From Bacillota bacterium (GTDB lineage Bacteria; Bacillota; Clostridia; CAKSNL01; HGM11501): DNA of 40,523 bases. Both the position numbers and the translations under genes were made by a program. The notes beneath the pieces are model-generated. The model was given only the letters and a program-made list of their open reading frames with translations. It was not told the DNA's origin and ran no database searches. The DNA lies in NCBI GenBank assembly GCA_030705805.1, contig JAUZPY010000005.1, positions 1 through 40,523 of the forward strand. Reading direction: 5' to 3'. Positions 6,127 through 15,764 of this stretch are shown one piece after another; position 1 is the first letter of the stretch, and the number at the start of each line of letters is the position of its first letter.

Positions 6127-8619
6127 TTACTGCCCCCTTTCAACTTTATATCCCCTGCCCGGAATTACAACACCATTTATTGAAACATCATTATTATTAT
6201 AATTAACACATACAGAAACACCGTTTGAATAGGTTGTTTTTCTTACACCTTCAGCAAGTATCTCATGGTTAGCTATATCAGCACCTGATATCTGGTCAGC
6301 AACTTTTTTATAATCCGTGTAAGTTTTAATTACGTCGTCTTTCCACTCGGAATAGTTGCAACTGTATAAGTATTTAAGATATGTTTCTTTTAATGTTGTT
6401 GTATCACCTGCTACGAAACTATATAATAAACCGCTGCCTGTTTCAATGGCATTAAGTACCATTTTTTCAGGATCACTTGATAAGTTTACGGATTCTGAAA
6501 CATAGGTCTTACATCCTCTTACAACTATCTGATAAAAAGGTACCGCTTCATCAGCGAGTTCCACATATGTAGTAGTTGCAGGAACCGAGAGAAGAATATC
6601 GGAATTTAAAATAGCATAAGCATTAGGCTCAGTTGTCATTACTTCGATTCCACTGTTATTATAATTTTTAATAATATTCTCCCAAATATCTGTACATTTA
6701 CCTCTTGTAATTCCATCTTTTGAGCCATCGGAATAAACCGTCTTACCTATAATTTCAAGGGAAATGCCTTTAGCACCTAAATCCTTATAGTCTTCAAGAT
6801 ATTTGTTCGAAGCCTCTTGGACTTTATCTGCTTTAAGTAAATTCCAGCGTGCTCCAAGGTTTATATGTGCAGAAAGTCCATTATTACTTTGCTGATATGC
6901 CGGAGCTTGGCTCGTAAACTTAACAGAGTCAAAGAACCTGTTAAAGCCTCTCCCGCTGTCGGCAAAATTTATAAAGTCTATGTTCGGGAAAAATCCTACA
7001 CCTTTAGTCTTTAAATATTCTTCCGTTTTCAAAAATTCTTTTTTCCCGCCAATAGAACTTTCAAAAGATACTTTAGATTGAACTTTCTTTCTTCCGCTCG
7101 CTTTTATCCAGTCGGAATATTTAATTGTCAGATTGTTAATTCCGGCATTTGACATATCGTCTGCTATATTTCTTATATCTTCGAATGTAGTCTTAACATC
7201 AAAGACTTTACACGGAAAACCAAGTATGCTTGTTTTCTTCTCAACACCGGCATACATATCAAAGAATAATCCGCCGTCTTTTAAATTCTCAGATTTTTTC
7301 ATTCCTTTATCTAAAAGATACTGTCTGTATCTTTTAGCCATGCCAACATAGGAAGCATCATTTCCGGAAAGGAAATAATATTTTACAGAATAATTTTTGC
7401 TTTTATCCCTTAGTTCATCTGACACAGGCTGTGCGTCTTCTTCCGTATCCGTTTCCCTTTTTATGATCTTATTCAAATAAGAAGAATATACCTTATTATA
7501 CGCTGATTCATAACCACTGACTTCAGCATTTACATAACCTACGGATGCGTTATCTTCGACTACCCCCATTATTGCATTTTTTGAATCGGTTCTTACCATA
7601 CCAAAAACAGGCATGTAATACCTCTCAGAAGCGCCACTGAATTCTGAAGCCTTGCTTTCTTTATAAGCTCCGTAAATAGGCTGGCTATATGGCTGGCTGG
7701 CATTTGTTTTTCCATTATTAAAATAAATTAACGCTCCGCTGCCATCCGGAATAAACATGTATCCATTTTCATTATAGCTGCTTGCTCCGAAAGAAGGCAA
7801 CAGTTTAATTTCGGTTATATTGTAGTCGATATTCTGCTCGATAGCATCGCCCAAACCGGTATTTACCTTACCCCGAACGGTATAATGTGTCTTAAATTCA
7901 GAATCGTTAAGCAAAACTTCCGCTTTAAAAGAATCACCGTCAAGGCTATATTTTACAGGTATAGTAAAATTCAAATCAGGAAGCTTAAATGTAAATTTTA
8001 CACCATCCTCTAACACCTGTGAGGTAACTAGATTATTCTTGACGCAACTATAATAGCTGTTTAAATTAAAGTAATTATAGCCTTGTGCATATTGGATATA
8101 TAGCTGTGATTTTGTTCTGTAATAAGCATGACCTGCTGCCATACCAATGGCATCTTTGTCCTGATCAATAGGATTGCTCCTCCATACAAGACCTGTCTTC
8201 TTATCATAAACAAGTATTTCACCCATACGATACTTAGAGTTGTCAATTATAGCATATAGTGCTAAATATTCATTTTCACATACCTTCGTAAAGTCGCTGT
8301 CAATTGTTTTATTATTAGGAGTAACACCTTTCATATATTTTGCAAATTTTTCTACCAATTCAGAGTCGATTTGGGCTGTTTCTCCTTCAGAAGTTCCGCT
8401 TTTTCCGGTGCTTGCAGCTTTTCCGGTATCTGCGGATTTAGAGCTCTGAGAAGCTTTAGTGTCCGTACTATTGGCAGGTTCCTTCTTTGCAGTCTTATCG
8501 GTACTTCCTGTAGTTTGTGGCATGTTTGTATTTTCTGTAGCTGTTATTATAACTCCCGAAAATAAGGATACAAGGAGAGTTACTACAATAATTAAAGATA
8601 AATACTTTTTAATATTCAT
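6127..8619 (-). CDS. DUF5696-type exported protein, predicted TIM-barrel-like
   Basis: An 830-residue protein with an N-terminal signal or anchor segment (KKYLSLIIVVTLLVSLFSGV), then a low-complexity Ser/Thr/Lys/Gly linker (about residues 28-83), then a large folded region of about 740 residues. I recognise the overall pattern as DUF5696, found in Firmicutes beside sugar ABC permeases and YIP1-family proteins. The latter half (GGLFFDMYAG, then INNLTIKYSDW, FFPNIDFINF, GISLEIIGK, GIEVMTTEPNAY) alternates strand and helix as in glycoside-hydrolase barrels and ends in a small beta-domain (VNYNNNDVSINGVVIPGRGYKV). A glycan-processing or glycan-binding role outside the membrane is inference; I cannot name catalytic residues. 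RBS GGAGAG; 18 nt after the YIP1 gene. Confidence 0.72.
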   Translation of the reverse strand: MNIKKYLSLIIVVTLLVSLFSGVIITATENTNMPQTTGSTDKTAKKEPANSTDTKASQSSKSADTGKAASTGKSGTSEGETAQIDSELVEKFAKYMKGVTPNNKTIDSDFTKVCENEYLALYAIIDNSKYRMGEILVYDKKTGLVWRSNPIDQDKDAIGMAAGHAYYRTKSQLYIQYAQGYNYFNLNSYYSCVKNNLVTSQVLEDGVKFTFKLPDLNFTIPVKYSLDGDSFKAEVLLNDSEFKTHYTVRGKVNTGLGDAIEQNIDYNITEIKLLPSFGASSYNENGYMFIPDGSGALIYFNNGKTNASQPYSQPIYGAYKESKASEFSGASERYYMPVFGMVRTDSKNAIMGVVEDNASVGYVNAEVSGYESAYNKVYSSYLNKIIKRETDTEEDAQPVSDELRDKSKNYSVKYYFLSGNDASYVGMAKRYRQYLLDKGMKKSENLKDGGLFFDMYAGVEKKTSILGFPCKVFDVKTTFEDIRNIADDMSNAGINNLTIKYSDWIKASGRKKVQSKVSFESSIGGKKEFLKTEEYLKTKGVGFFPNIDFINFADSGRGFNRFFDSVKFTSQAPAYQQSNNGLSAHINLGARWNLLKADKVQEASNKYLEDYKDLGAKGISLEIIGKTVYSDGSKDGITRGKCTDIWENIIKNYNNSGIEVMTTEPNAYAILNSDILLSVPATTTYVELADEAVPFYQIVVRGCKTYVSESVNLSSDPEKMVLNAIETGSGLLYSFVAGDTTTLKETYLKYLYSCNYSEWKDDVIKTYTDYKKVADQISGADIANHEILAEGVRKTTYSNGVSVCVNYNNNDVSINGVVIPGRGYKVERGQ

Positions 8620-8637
8620 AATTTCACTCTCCTTTCT

Positions 8638-10746
8638 TTATAAGGCTAACCTATAAAACAGTTCATAGAATATTGTTGTTATAAATGTTGCTACCTGGCT
8701 GTAAAGTACGACCAGCAGCATCATTAAGAATATAATTACAAGCATCCCGACCGCTGTAAGGATAACCATCAGAATTGCTTTTTTTGTAGCGAAATTATGT
8801 ACCGTTTGCATACCTATAAACAATAAAACCGCTGTCCAAATATAGCCTATTAGAAGTATGCCTTTTACAAAAACAGCTTCGGTTTGAATCATATAATGGC
8901 TTAAGAAGGTCACTAAAAAGATTGCAACAGTTGCCGGGATTAAAGCATAAGAACAATAAATAAAAATATTTTTAAAGGTACCTTTGCCATCAACAAGCGT
9001 TGTTATAGCCCAGTTTGCAAGGCAACCAATGAGCATAAGCCCTATTGTAGTTGCTAAAATCATAAATATATTTATATCATTCTTATTTGTAGCGTTAAAG
9101 ATATAGTCCTCATATTGCCTCATAAATGAAACAGAAGCATACCAAGCGAAAGCAAATATACAAGCAAGTCCACGGGATCCCTTTTTATTGTAACGCATTT
9201 CACTCATGCCATCCACCGGGTGAATCAAGTTATAGAATGGATACTTCCATTTTTTCATTCCTGCATAGCCGGTTTCATGCAACGTTTGGAAATGGCACGC
9301 TGCAAGAATTTTTTTCTTCTTCTTCCCTAATATAGTAAGTCCAACTATAATGATTAAAATAATTGACATTACTAAAGTAAAGTTGTCAGAAATCACTTGG
9401 CTTCTAAGCTTTTGTCTTGATTCCGAATAACCATCTCTGTCATAGCCTGACTCAAAGTGCTTTATAGCCTGTTTATAATCACCCATTAAGTATTCGGCTC
9501 TGGCTATACCTCTGTAAGCAAGCTCATAGTTGGTGTTAAGTTTCAATACTTTCTTCCAGGGATCTACAGCTTCCTGATACTTGCCATGATCGTATAGATA
9601 TGATCCTTTCATTACCTGCTCGCCATAATATGTAGGCTCAAATACCGTAAGTGTCTTCTTATTGGTATCAAGAACTAAAACTTTATTTCCAACGGTTTCA
9701 ATAGCAGAAGGTATAGCAAAATGGCCAAGCTTTTCTTCGTTGCCGCCAAAAACCATTAAAAGTTCACTATCCTGATTATACATGAATACCTTACAGAACT
9801 TTCGGTCAAGGCAGTATACAAAGCCCTTGTCATCAACATTAACATCTATAAATGCTGCTTGCTGATAACCGCCGCCACTCGAATTGTTATAAGATTCACC
9901 ATAATACTTTCCGCTAAAAAGATTTACACTGGCAGGATTAACCTTTCTTATCTGATTTGTTTCCCTTTCATACAATGTAGCTGTATAAAGGAAATCACCT
10001 TTGAGATACATATTATCAAAAGGCACAGGCTGAAGAGACATCATTTTACGAATCTGTTCTTCAGTCATTATAAGCCGCCAGAAAACAACCTTTAAAGAGT
10101 CGTAGGTAAGTGTTACATCATCTGTAGCAAAAAAACCTAAAAATTTCCCTTCTTGGGTTATTACCAAAGCTCCGTCAACTATATTGTCTGCAATGATGTA
10201 CATATCTCCGGTAGCTGTTACAGTAACTTTTTTGGGAAGAAAAGTTACTGTTTCACCAATCAGCTCAGTATTTGGTTTTCCGTAACTTCTTAATATATTA
10301 CCATTCTGGTCAGTTACTATTACTCTGCTGTTCTGTGTGTCGCAGATATAAATTTCACCATCCGCTGTTACGCAAATACCCTGAGGCAAATTAAGCGGTG
10401 AAGATACGCCGTTTAATTTAAATGTATCTATACATTTTACAAGATTAAAGTCTTTATCAAGTTTAATTATTCTTCCGTTTCCCGAATCAAGTATGTAAAC
10501 AAAATCATGCGAATCAACATAAACGTCGGCTGGATCTTTAAGATAACCGGTTCCCCATTCATCACCGTAATATTCTTTTACAGGTAAAAAGCCATTAGGT
10601 GAAGAAGCTTTTCCATAATAGTTATAATTATATCCGGCATAAGGCTCTTGTGCATACGAACTTATTAATCCACACATAAGTACCATTACTAAGACGAGGC
10701 ATGAAAGAGACTTTAAAACCTGTCTTAAATTATAATTTTTAGACAT
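8638..10746 (-). CDS. NHL beta-propeller / TPR / YIP1-domain membrane protein
   Basis: A 702-residue protein with a three-part design. A signal peptide (to about SYA at residue 32) leads to NHL-type repeats over residues about 60-390 (ADVYVDSHDFVYILDSGNGRIIKLD, LPQGICVTADGEIYICDTQNSRV, and others), predicted to form an extracellular beta-propeller. A short TPR region follows (YLYDHGKYQEAVDPWKKVL, LAYRGIARAEYLMGDYKQAI; about 390-450). After one membrane span comes a C-terminal YIP1-like domain of about five spans (HPVDGMSEMRYNKKG onward). I infer a membrane-anchored sensing or scaffolding part of the neighbouring transporter. It sits between permease pair A and the DUF5696 gene with gaps of 16 and 18 nt. 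ATG with AGGAGGATG RBS. Confidence 0.75.
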   Translation of the reverse strand: MSKNYNLRQVLKSLSCLVLVMVLMCGLISSYAQEPYAGYNYNYYGKASSPNGFLPVKEYYGDEWGTGYLKDPADVYVDSHDFVYILDSGNGRIIKLDKDFNLVKCIDTFKLNGVSSPLNLPQGICVTADGEIYICDTQNSRVIVTDQNGNILRSYGKPNTELIGETVTFLPKKVTVTATGDMYIIADNIVDGALVITQEGKFLGFFATDDVTLTYDSLKVVFWRLIMTEEQIRKMMSLQPVPFDNMYLKGDFLYTATLYERETNQIRKVNPASVNLFSGKYYGESYNNSSGGGYQQAAFIDVNVDDKGFVYCLDRKFCKVFMYNQDSELLMVFGGNEEKLGHFAIPSAIETVGNKVLVLDTNKKTLTVFEPTYYGEQVMKGSYLYDHGKYQEAVDPWKKVLKLNTNYELAYRGIARAEYLMGDYKQAIKHFESGYDRDGYSESRQKLRSQVISDNFTLVMSIILIIIVGLTILGKKKKKILAACHFQTLHETGYAGMKKWKYPFYNLIHPVDGMSEMRYNKKGSRGLACIFAFAWYASVSFMRQYEDYIFNATNKNDINIFMILATTIGLMLIGCLANWAITTLVDGKGTFKNIFIYCSYALIPATVAIFLVTFLSHYMIQTEAVFVKGILLIGYIWTAVLLFIGMQTVHNFATKKAILMVILTAVGMLVIIFLMMLLVVLYSQVATFITTIFYELFYRLAL

Positions 10747-10762
10747 TTTTCATCCTCCTCCA

Positions 10763-11734
10763 TCAATCTTTCATGCCCGAAAATGCCATGGTTTCTATGA
10801 CATTACTTTGAGTTGCTATAAATAATATAATCGGTGGTATCATAAGTATCAACGCAACTGCTGCCGCTGCACCCTGACGGGCAACATTACCAACACCGGT
10901 ACCTGCATCCGCTGCATATATTTGGTTCAAAGCTGTAGGCAGCATTTTAAGTTCTTCTGAATAAATAAAGTTACTGCCTGTAGCATTCCATATAGCCTGG
11001 AAAGCAAAAATTGAAAGTGTCAGCCATGCAGGCTTTACATTCGGCATAACCAATTTCCAGAATATTGTAAATTCATTAGCTCCGTCAATTTTTGCAGCTT
11101 CCAACATAGAATTCGGAATACCTGCCATGAACTGCTTCATTAAGAACAATCCTAAGCTTCCGCCAATTGACGGAAGGATCAAAGCCCAGTATGTATTTAC
11201 AAGGCCAAGACAAGCCATAACAACGTATTGAGGTATTGCCATTGTACCGCCTGTAAACAACAATGTAAGCTGTACAAGACTAAACAATCCCTTAGAACCC
11301 GGGAATTTAGCTTTCTCAAGAGGATAAGCAGCCATAGAAGCAAGTATTACGTGTGCGATTGTTACAGTTACACTTACGAATATGCTGTTAAATAAGTATC
11401 TTGAAAACGGAACCCAAAGATTCTGAGCCAAGTCCATAACTAATGTAAAATTAGACATCGTTGGCTGTACAACATAAAATCTTGGGGGAAAAATAAATAA
11501 TTCGTTAATTGGTTTAAAGGCATTTATTATCGAATAATAAAGAGGAAGACCCATAAACAATGCCATTAAAACTAGAAAGAAAATTACAAAGAAATCTCCG
11601 TATATAGAACGATTTACCCTTTTCTTCTTAACCCTCAGTTTCTTGGGCTTGGTATATTCACGAAGCTCTTCGGGCAACGCCCCAGGGAGTATTTCTTTGT
11701 TATCAGCTGAGATAATTGTTGCTTCTTTTGTCAT
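10763..11734 (-). CDS. Carbohydrate ABC transporter permease (MalG/LplC type), pair A
   Basis: A 323-residue CUT1 permease: a basic cytoplasmic N-terminus of about 45 residues, six predicted spans, and an EAA loop MLEAAKIDGANEFTIFWKLVMPNVKP. The C-terminus ends ETMAFSGMKD, the standard tail of this branch. It has the features of the LplC/YtcP-type permeases that work with large substrates such as oligosaccharides. RBS GGAGGGGG. It follows its partner by 17 nt. Its EAA loop and tail differ clearly from those of the pair-B MalG-type permease, so the two pairs are not a recent duplication. Confidence 0.92.
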   Translation of the reverse strand: MTKEATIISADNKEILPGALPEELREYTKPKKLRVKKKRVNRSIYGDFFVIFFLVLMALFMGLPLYYSIINAFKPINELFIFPPRFYVVQPTMSNFTLVMDLAQNLWVPFSRYLFNSIFVSVTVTIAHVILASMAAYPLEKAKFPGSKGLFSLVQLTLLFTGGTMAIPQYVVMACLGLVNTYWALILPSIGGSLGLFLMKQFMAGIPNSMLEAAKIDGANEFTIFWKLVMPNVKPAWLTLSIFAFQAIWNATGSNFIYSEELKMLPTALNQIYAADAGTGVGNVARQGAAAAVALILMIPPIILFIATQSNVIETMAFSGMKD

Positions 11735-11751
11735 TTAAAAATCCCCCCTCC

Positions 11752-12693
11752 TTAATCATTAACTCTTATAAGGCGTGCCATCAGATTCCTCGTGACTATC
11801 ATCATAATACATAGCACAAAAGCGACCGCTGACGCATAACCCATTTCATATCTTGTAGAACCATAATCGTATATATGTGTTTCAATGGTATTAAGAGAAT
11901 AGTCTGTACTTGGGAATCCGCCCAGCCTTCTGAGTACAGGGCCTATACCAAAGGAACTTGCAATCTGCATAACAGCACCGAACATCATCTGAGGTCTCAT
12001 TGACGGCACCGTAATAAATATCAGCTCCTGGAATCTATTCTTTACACCATCAATTGCTCCTGCTTCAAAATAGGTTTTATCAAGAGTTTGAAAACCTGCA
12101 ATAAATGACAGGAAGCTGGTACCAAGGCTCAGCCACAACTGAATTACAATACATACTTTTACGTTATAACCTGTATTTGTAAACCACTGAATAGGAGATT
12201 TTATCCAACCCAATTCCATAAGATATGAATTTATTAACCCATGAGCGTCTCCGCTGAATATGTAAAGCCAAATTGTGAAAACGGAACCGCACATTGAAGG
12301 AGCATAGAAAAGTAGTGTCATAAATGCTCTGATCTTAGGCGGAAGCTCATTAACAAGCCATGCAAAGAAGAAACAGCATACATAGCTTATAGGTCCTAAT
12401 ATAAAGGCAAACATCAAGGTGTTTTTTAGACCGATAAGAAATATATCATCTTGTAAAAATAGTCTTTGATAATTAAGCCAACCTCTCCACTCAGGCCATT
12501 GTAACATATTGAAATAGGTAAAGCTTAATAACATTGATGCCACAACCGGAACTACTGTAAAAATCAAAAACAAGATCATATAGGGTGCTATTAGAAGGTA
12601 ATTCGCCTTGTTTTTCTTTATTTCAAGCCAAGTATTTTTCTTGTTTTCGTTTGGAACCCCTGAGTTGTCACTCTTCTTGTTAAACAATTTCAA
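11752..12693 (-). CDS. Carbohydrate ABC transporter permease (LplB/MalF type), pair A
   Basis: A 313-residue CUT1 permease with six predicted spans starting near APYMILFLIFTVVPVVASML. The EAA loop is YFEAGAIDGVKNRFQELIFITVPSM. The initiation codon is TTG (12693) behind a double GGGAGGGAGG element; a second in-frame TTG two codons later is also possible. It lies 15 nt after the solute-binding protein gene and 17 nt before the MalG-type partner, the normal order for a CUT1 importer. Confidence 0.92.
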   Translation of the reverse strand: MKLFNKKSDNSGVPNENKKNTWLEIKKNKANYLLIAPYMILFLIFTVVPVVASMLLSFTYFNMLQWPEWRGWLNYQRLFLQDDIFLIGLKNTLMFAFILGPISYVCCFFFAWLVNELPPKIRAFMTLLFYAPSMCGSVFTIWLYIFSGDAHGLINSYLMELGWIKSPIQWFTNTGYNVKVCIVIQLWLSLGTSFLSFIAGFQTLDKTYFEAGAIDGVKNRFQELIFITVPSMRPQMMFGAVMQIASSFGIGPVLRRLGGFPSTDYSLNTIETHIYDYGSTRYEMGYASAVAFVLCIMMIVTRNLMARLIRVND

Positions 12694-12708
12694 TTTCCTC
12701 CCTCCCTC

Positions 12709-15700
12709 TTACTTCAAACCGAATTCTTGGTACTTTCTTGCGATTTCTTCATTCAGTTCCTCTGTTCGCTCAGAAAGTGCTTTATATGGATTTTCCATTT
12801 CTATATAAGCATCATTGAATGCCAATGTTAAGGCTCTTGCTGTATAATAGCTTCCGGGTACTTCGGGAACACCTTTAAGCTCACTCATTTGTTCTTTTAA
12901 GAGCTTTGTTTGCTGCCTGGTCCATGAAAGCTGTCCAAAAGCTGAAAGATTAGCCGCAGCATATCTGCCTGCAGGTCCCATCAAGGATTCAAGCTCAACG
13001 CCGTATCTAGCCTGCTGTTCGTTACCGGTATACCATTTAATAAACTGCCATGCTGCGTCCTTGTCCTTTGTTTTTTCAAACATTACGCAACCTGCAGATG
13101 ATGTTACCTGACTATTATTGATTTTGCCATCCGGCATAACTGTTCCGGGAACTTTAGTCATATCCCACAAGCCTCTAATTTCCGGTGCCGCAGCATTTAC
13201 AAGGTTGAATTGCGTATAAGGCTGTATAGATAATGGCATTTCACCGCTTCTGAATCTGGTGTAAAAGTCAAAAGCCTGCGGAAAATTATATTTTGTAAAG
13301 CAATCAGTTACTTTTATAAATGAATCTTTTGCTGCATCGGACTCAAAATCAGATGACTTCTTGTCTGCTTTATAGTAAGTTCCGCCATTTTGATACAGCA
13401 TTACTTGGAACATAACAGGAGCAAGTACGCCAACCTGTAAATTATTTCTTCTGAGCACTGGAAGAAGTGCAAAGAAATCATCCCACGTTTCGGGAACACC
13501 CAAACCAAGCTGAGACAATATGTCTTTTCTGTAGAACAGCATATTATATGTCAGCGTCTCGGGAACCGCATAATAAGCATAATATTTTTTATACCCGCAG
13601 TTAGTGCAGACATCACCTGTATTTACTGTGCCGCACTTGCAGGTCCACTTCTCACCTTTATGCTCTTCCGCCTCTTGTTTATTTTTATTCATCTGGAAAG
13701 CATACCCTTCAAAAGATGCAGGCAAGAATCTTTTATATACATCATAAAAGTCTTCATATTTAGAAAGATCAACCAATGCTCCTCTTATTGCAAAGTTTAC
13801 AGGCTGATCAGCTGCATTCATAAGTGCAACGTCAGGTCCTTTGCCGGCCAAAGTAGCTTCGATAATAGAGCCTTGAACAAGCTCGAGCTGAACATTAATA
13901 CCGGTTTTAGGAGTAAAGCTGTCCTGAATCATACCGTTAATAATGTTAATCTGGTCACGGCCTGTGTTAACCCAAACTCTTACCTTTTTACCCTCTCCCT
14001 GAACTTCTCCAACAACATTATAGTCCTCTACAAAAGAGGCAAAAAAAGTTTTGGTATTCTCATAGAAATTCTTGAAAAAGTTAGGTTCGGCAGCATCCAG
14101 CTTTAAATCCTTACCCCCAAGTACAAAGTAGTCAATTTTAACAGGCTGCTTCTGGTTATTTATAATCCATTGGCTCAGCGAAGATATATTATCTTTAAAA
14201 GAAGATAACATTATGTTAAAGTTATCAGGCTGCTTAATCAGGATATCCAGCTGCTTAACAAAGGTATCAAGTGTAGCTGTTTGACTGCTTCCTGTCCCTG
14301 AAATAGAAATGATAAGGTCCTTCTGCTTTTTCATTTCATCCCTTGCCCATGTAAGTTCTTCAGTCAAGTTGGGAATGTTTTTGTCAAAATAGTAATCTCT
14401 GTATGTATCAGGACTGGTAGATGCCAGCATTACTATTGAACTGTAAATTGAATTAAGTCTGGACACTACATTCGTAAGGCTCTCAACTATAGAAGCCATC
14501 TCACCTAAAGTAACTTGCATTTTGATGGAATGCTGACCTTTTTCAAGATACACATAACAAGGTTCATTATTTGAGCCAATTAACTTATATTGCCAGTCAG
14601 AATTATAATCAAACCTTACATATTTCATTTCTTTAAAAGGAATTTTTCCGTCAACATAAATGCTTCTGGTAGCAAACATTCCTTCATATTCATTCTGTCT
14701 GAATTTGATGCCGAGTTGATACAAACCGGTTTCAGGTACATTGATATCCCAATTAAGCCATGTCCTTGAACTGCCCCAGTTAGATCCACCTGTTGCATTT
14801 ATTTTTGTTTTAGTTGAATCATAAGGCTCCATCTGAGAATTATTTCTAACAGAAATAGGATATAATGAAGAATTTGAAAATTCATCAGCTGTCTCAGCCT
14901 GAATCTTTATCTGCTTATCGGAAACTTTATATCCTTTTTCTTCATATTCTTTCTTTACTTCCGCATAGGGCTTGGGCTGCTCATACTGAGCAAGTTTTAT
15001 TTCCGCCATATAAAAGGGCTCGCCAACGGTCTTAAAACGTATTTTGTTTACACCCTTATGCAAATAAAAAGAGAAGGGTTCTTCAACAAGTCCTGCAGGA
15101 TCTTCTACCCAACAGTTTCTCCATTTAAGGTCTTTAACCTGGGTTGGCCTTAAATCATTTGCTCTGTCAAGTACGAATTTCGCAGACTGATTACCATTCT
15201 CATCAGTTTTTACAGAAAATTCTTTATCTGAATTTTTCCATCCTCTGAATGATGTAATAGAGCCCGCTTCATTAAATGGAGTTACACCGTTTATCTCAAC
15301 GGAAAATTCAATATCATTTTTAATGGACTCCTGGCCCTTGGCTTTAAACGAAATACTATATAATGAATCCTCTGGAACATTAATAGTATACTCCGCCCAT
15401 TGCTCATCTTCTTTAAATTCTACTACATCGTTTACTCCGTCTATACTTCCTTGCGCAATTACCATTTGAGGATTGCTGCAAGCAGTAAAATTACCCGCAG
15501 AAATCGAAATACCTTCTGTGGGTCTTACAACATTTTCATATTTTTTTATGTAATTGCTGTATACGTTCTCTCTGTTGTAGTCAAAATTAAGCACCTTAAA
15601 CGTTGTACTTGCGCCTGCCTGTACATCAGTAGTTGTCAACGCAGTCAGCCCTGTTCCTGCAATAACAACAGCTAAAAGTACAGCCATAACTCTTCTTGCC

Positions 15701-15711
15701 GTCATTTCCAT
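12709..15711 (-). CDS. Modular extracellular solute-binding protein with CBM-like modules and zinc ribbon
   Basis: A 1000-residue exported protein, more than twice the usual 420-450. A signal peptide ending near VQA (about residue 32) lacks a lipobox. Two beta-rich modules resembling galactose-binding/CBM6-35 folds follow (about 45-230 and 270-430; each has a motif like WAEYTINVPEDSLYSISFKA or WLNWDINVPETGLYQLGIKF). Then comes a helical spacer (about 430-560) and a family-1 solute-binding domain (about 590-985). Inside the binding domain is a zinc ribbon CKCG..CTNCG (Cys691, 693, 702, 705). I chose ATG 15711 because AGGAGG is 5 nt upstream; the frame extends 30 codons further without an RBS. 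First gene of the operon; its promoter is at 15833-15861. Confidence 0.88.
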   Translation of the reverse strand: MEMTARRVMAVLLAVVIAGTGLTALTTTDVQAGASTTFKVLNFDYNRENVYSNYIKKYENVVRPTEGISISAGNFTACSNPQMVIAQGSIDGVNDVVEFKEDEQWAEYTINVPEDSLYSISFKAKGQESIKNDIEFSVEINGVTPFNEAGSITSFRGWKNSDKEFSVKTDENGNQSAKFVLDRANDLRPTQVKDLKWRNCWVEDPAGLVEEPFSFYLHKGVNKIRFKTVGEPFYMAEIKLAQYEQPKPYAEVKKEYEEKGYKVSDKQIKIQAETADEFSNSSLYPISVRNNSQMEPYDSTKTKINATGGSNWGSSRTWLNWDINVPETGLYQLGIKFRQNEYEGMFATRSIYVDGKIPFKEMKYVRFDYNSDWQYKLIGSNNEPCYVYLEKGQHSIKMQVTLGEMASIVESLTNVVSRLNSIYSSIVMLASTSPDTYRDYYFDKNIPNLTEELTWARDEMKKQKDLIISISGTGSSQTATLDTFVKQLDILIKQPDNFNIMLSSFKDNISSLSQWIINNQKQPVKIDYFVLGGKDLKLDAAEPNFFKNFYENTKTFFASFVEDYNVVGEVQGEGKKVRVWVNTGRDQINIINGMIQDSFTPKTGINVQLELVQGSIIEATLAGKGPDVALMNAADQPVNFAIRGALVDLSKYEDFYDVYKRFLPASFEGYAFQMNKNKQEAEEHKGEKWTCKCGTVNTGDVCTNCGYKKYYAYYAVPETLTYNMLFYRKDILSQLGLGVPETWDDFFALLPVLRRNNLQVGVLAPVMFQVMLYQNGGTYYKADKKSSDFESDAAKDSFIKVTDCFTKYNFPQAFDFYTRFRSGEMPLSIQPYTQFNLVNAAAPEIRGLWDMTKVPGTVMPDGKINNSQVTSSAGCVMFEKTKDKDAAWQFIKWYTGNEQQARYGVELESLMGPAGRYAAANLSAFGQLSWTRQQTKLLKEQMSELKGVPEVPGSYYTARALTLAFNDAYIEMENPYKALSERTEELNEEIARKYQEFGLK

Positions 15712-15764
15712 ATATACCTCCTGTATAAATAAAAATTCTCTGTAGTAGTTTAAATATGTAACAG

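Noticed and set aside
13660-14106. Plus-strand open frame of 148 codons inside the binding-protein gene
   Set aside because: Antisense shadow: no RBS, biased Phe/Ile/Ser composition, and the opposite strand is a strongly conserved coding sequence.
4025-15711. Missing ATPase as sign of a broken transporter
   Set aside because: CUT1 importers in Firmicutes commonly share an ATPase (MsmX type) encoded elsewhere, and all four EAA loops look intact.
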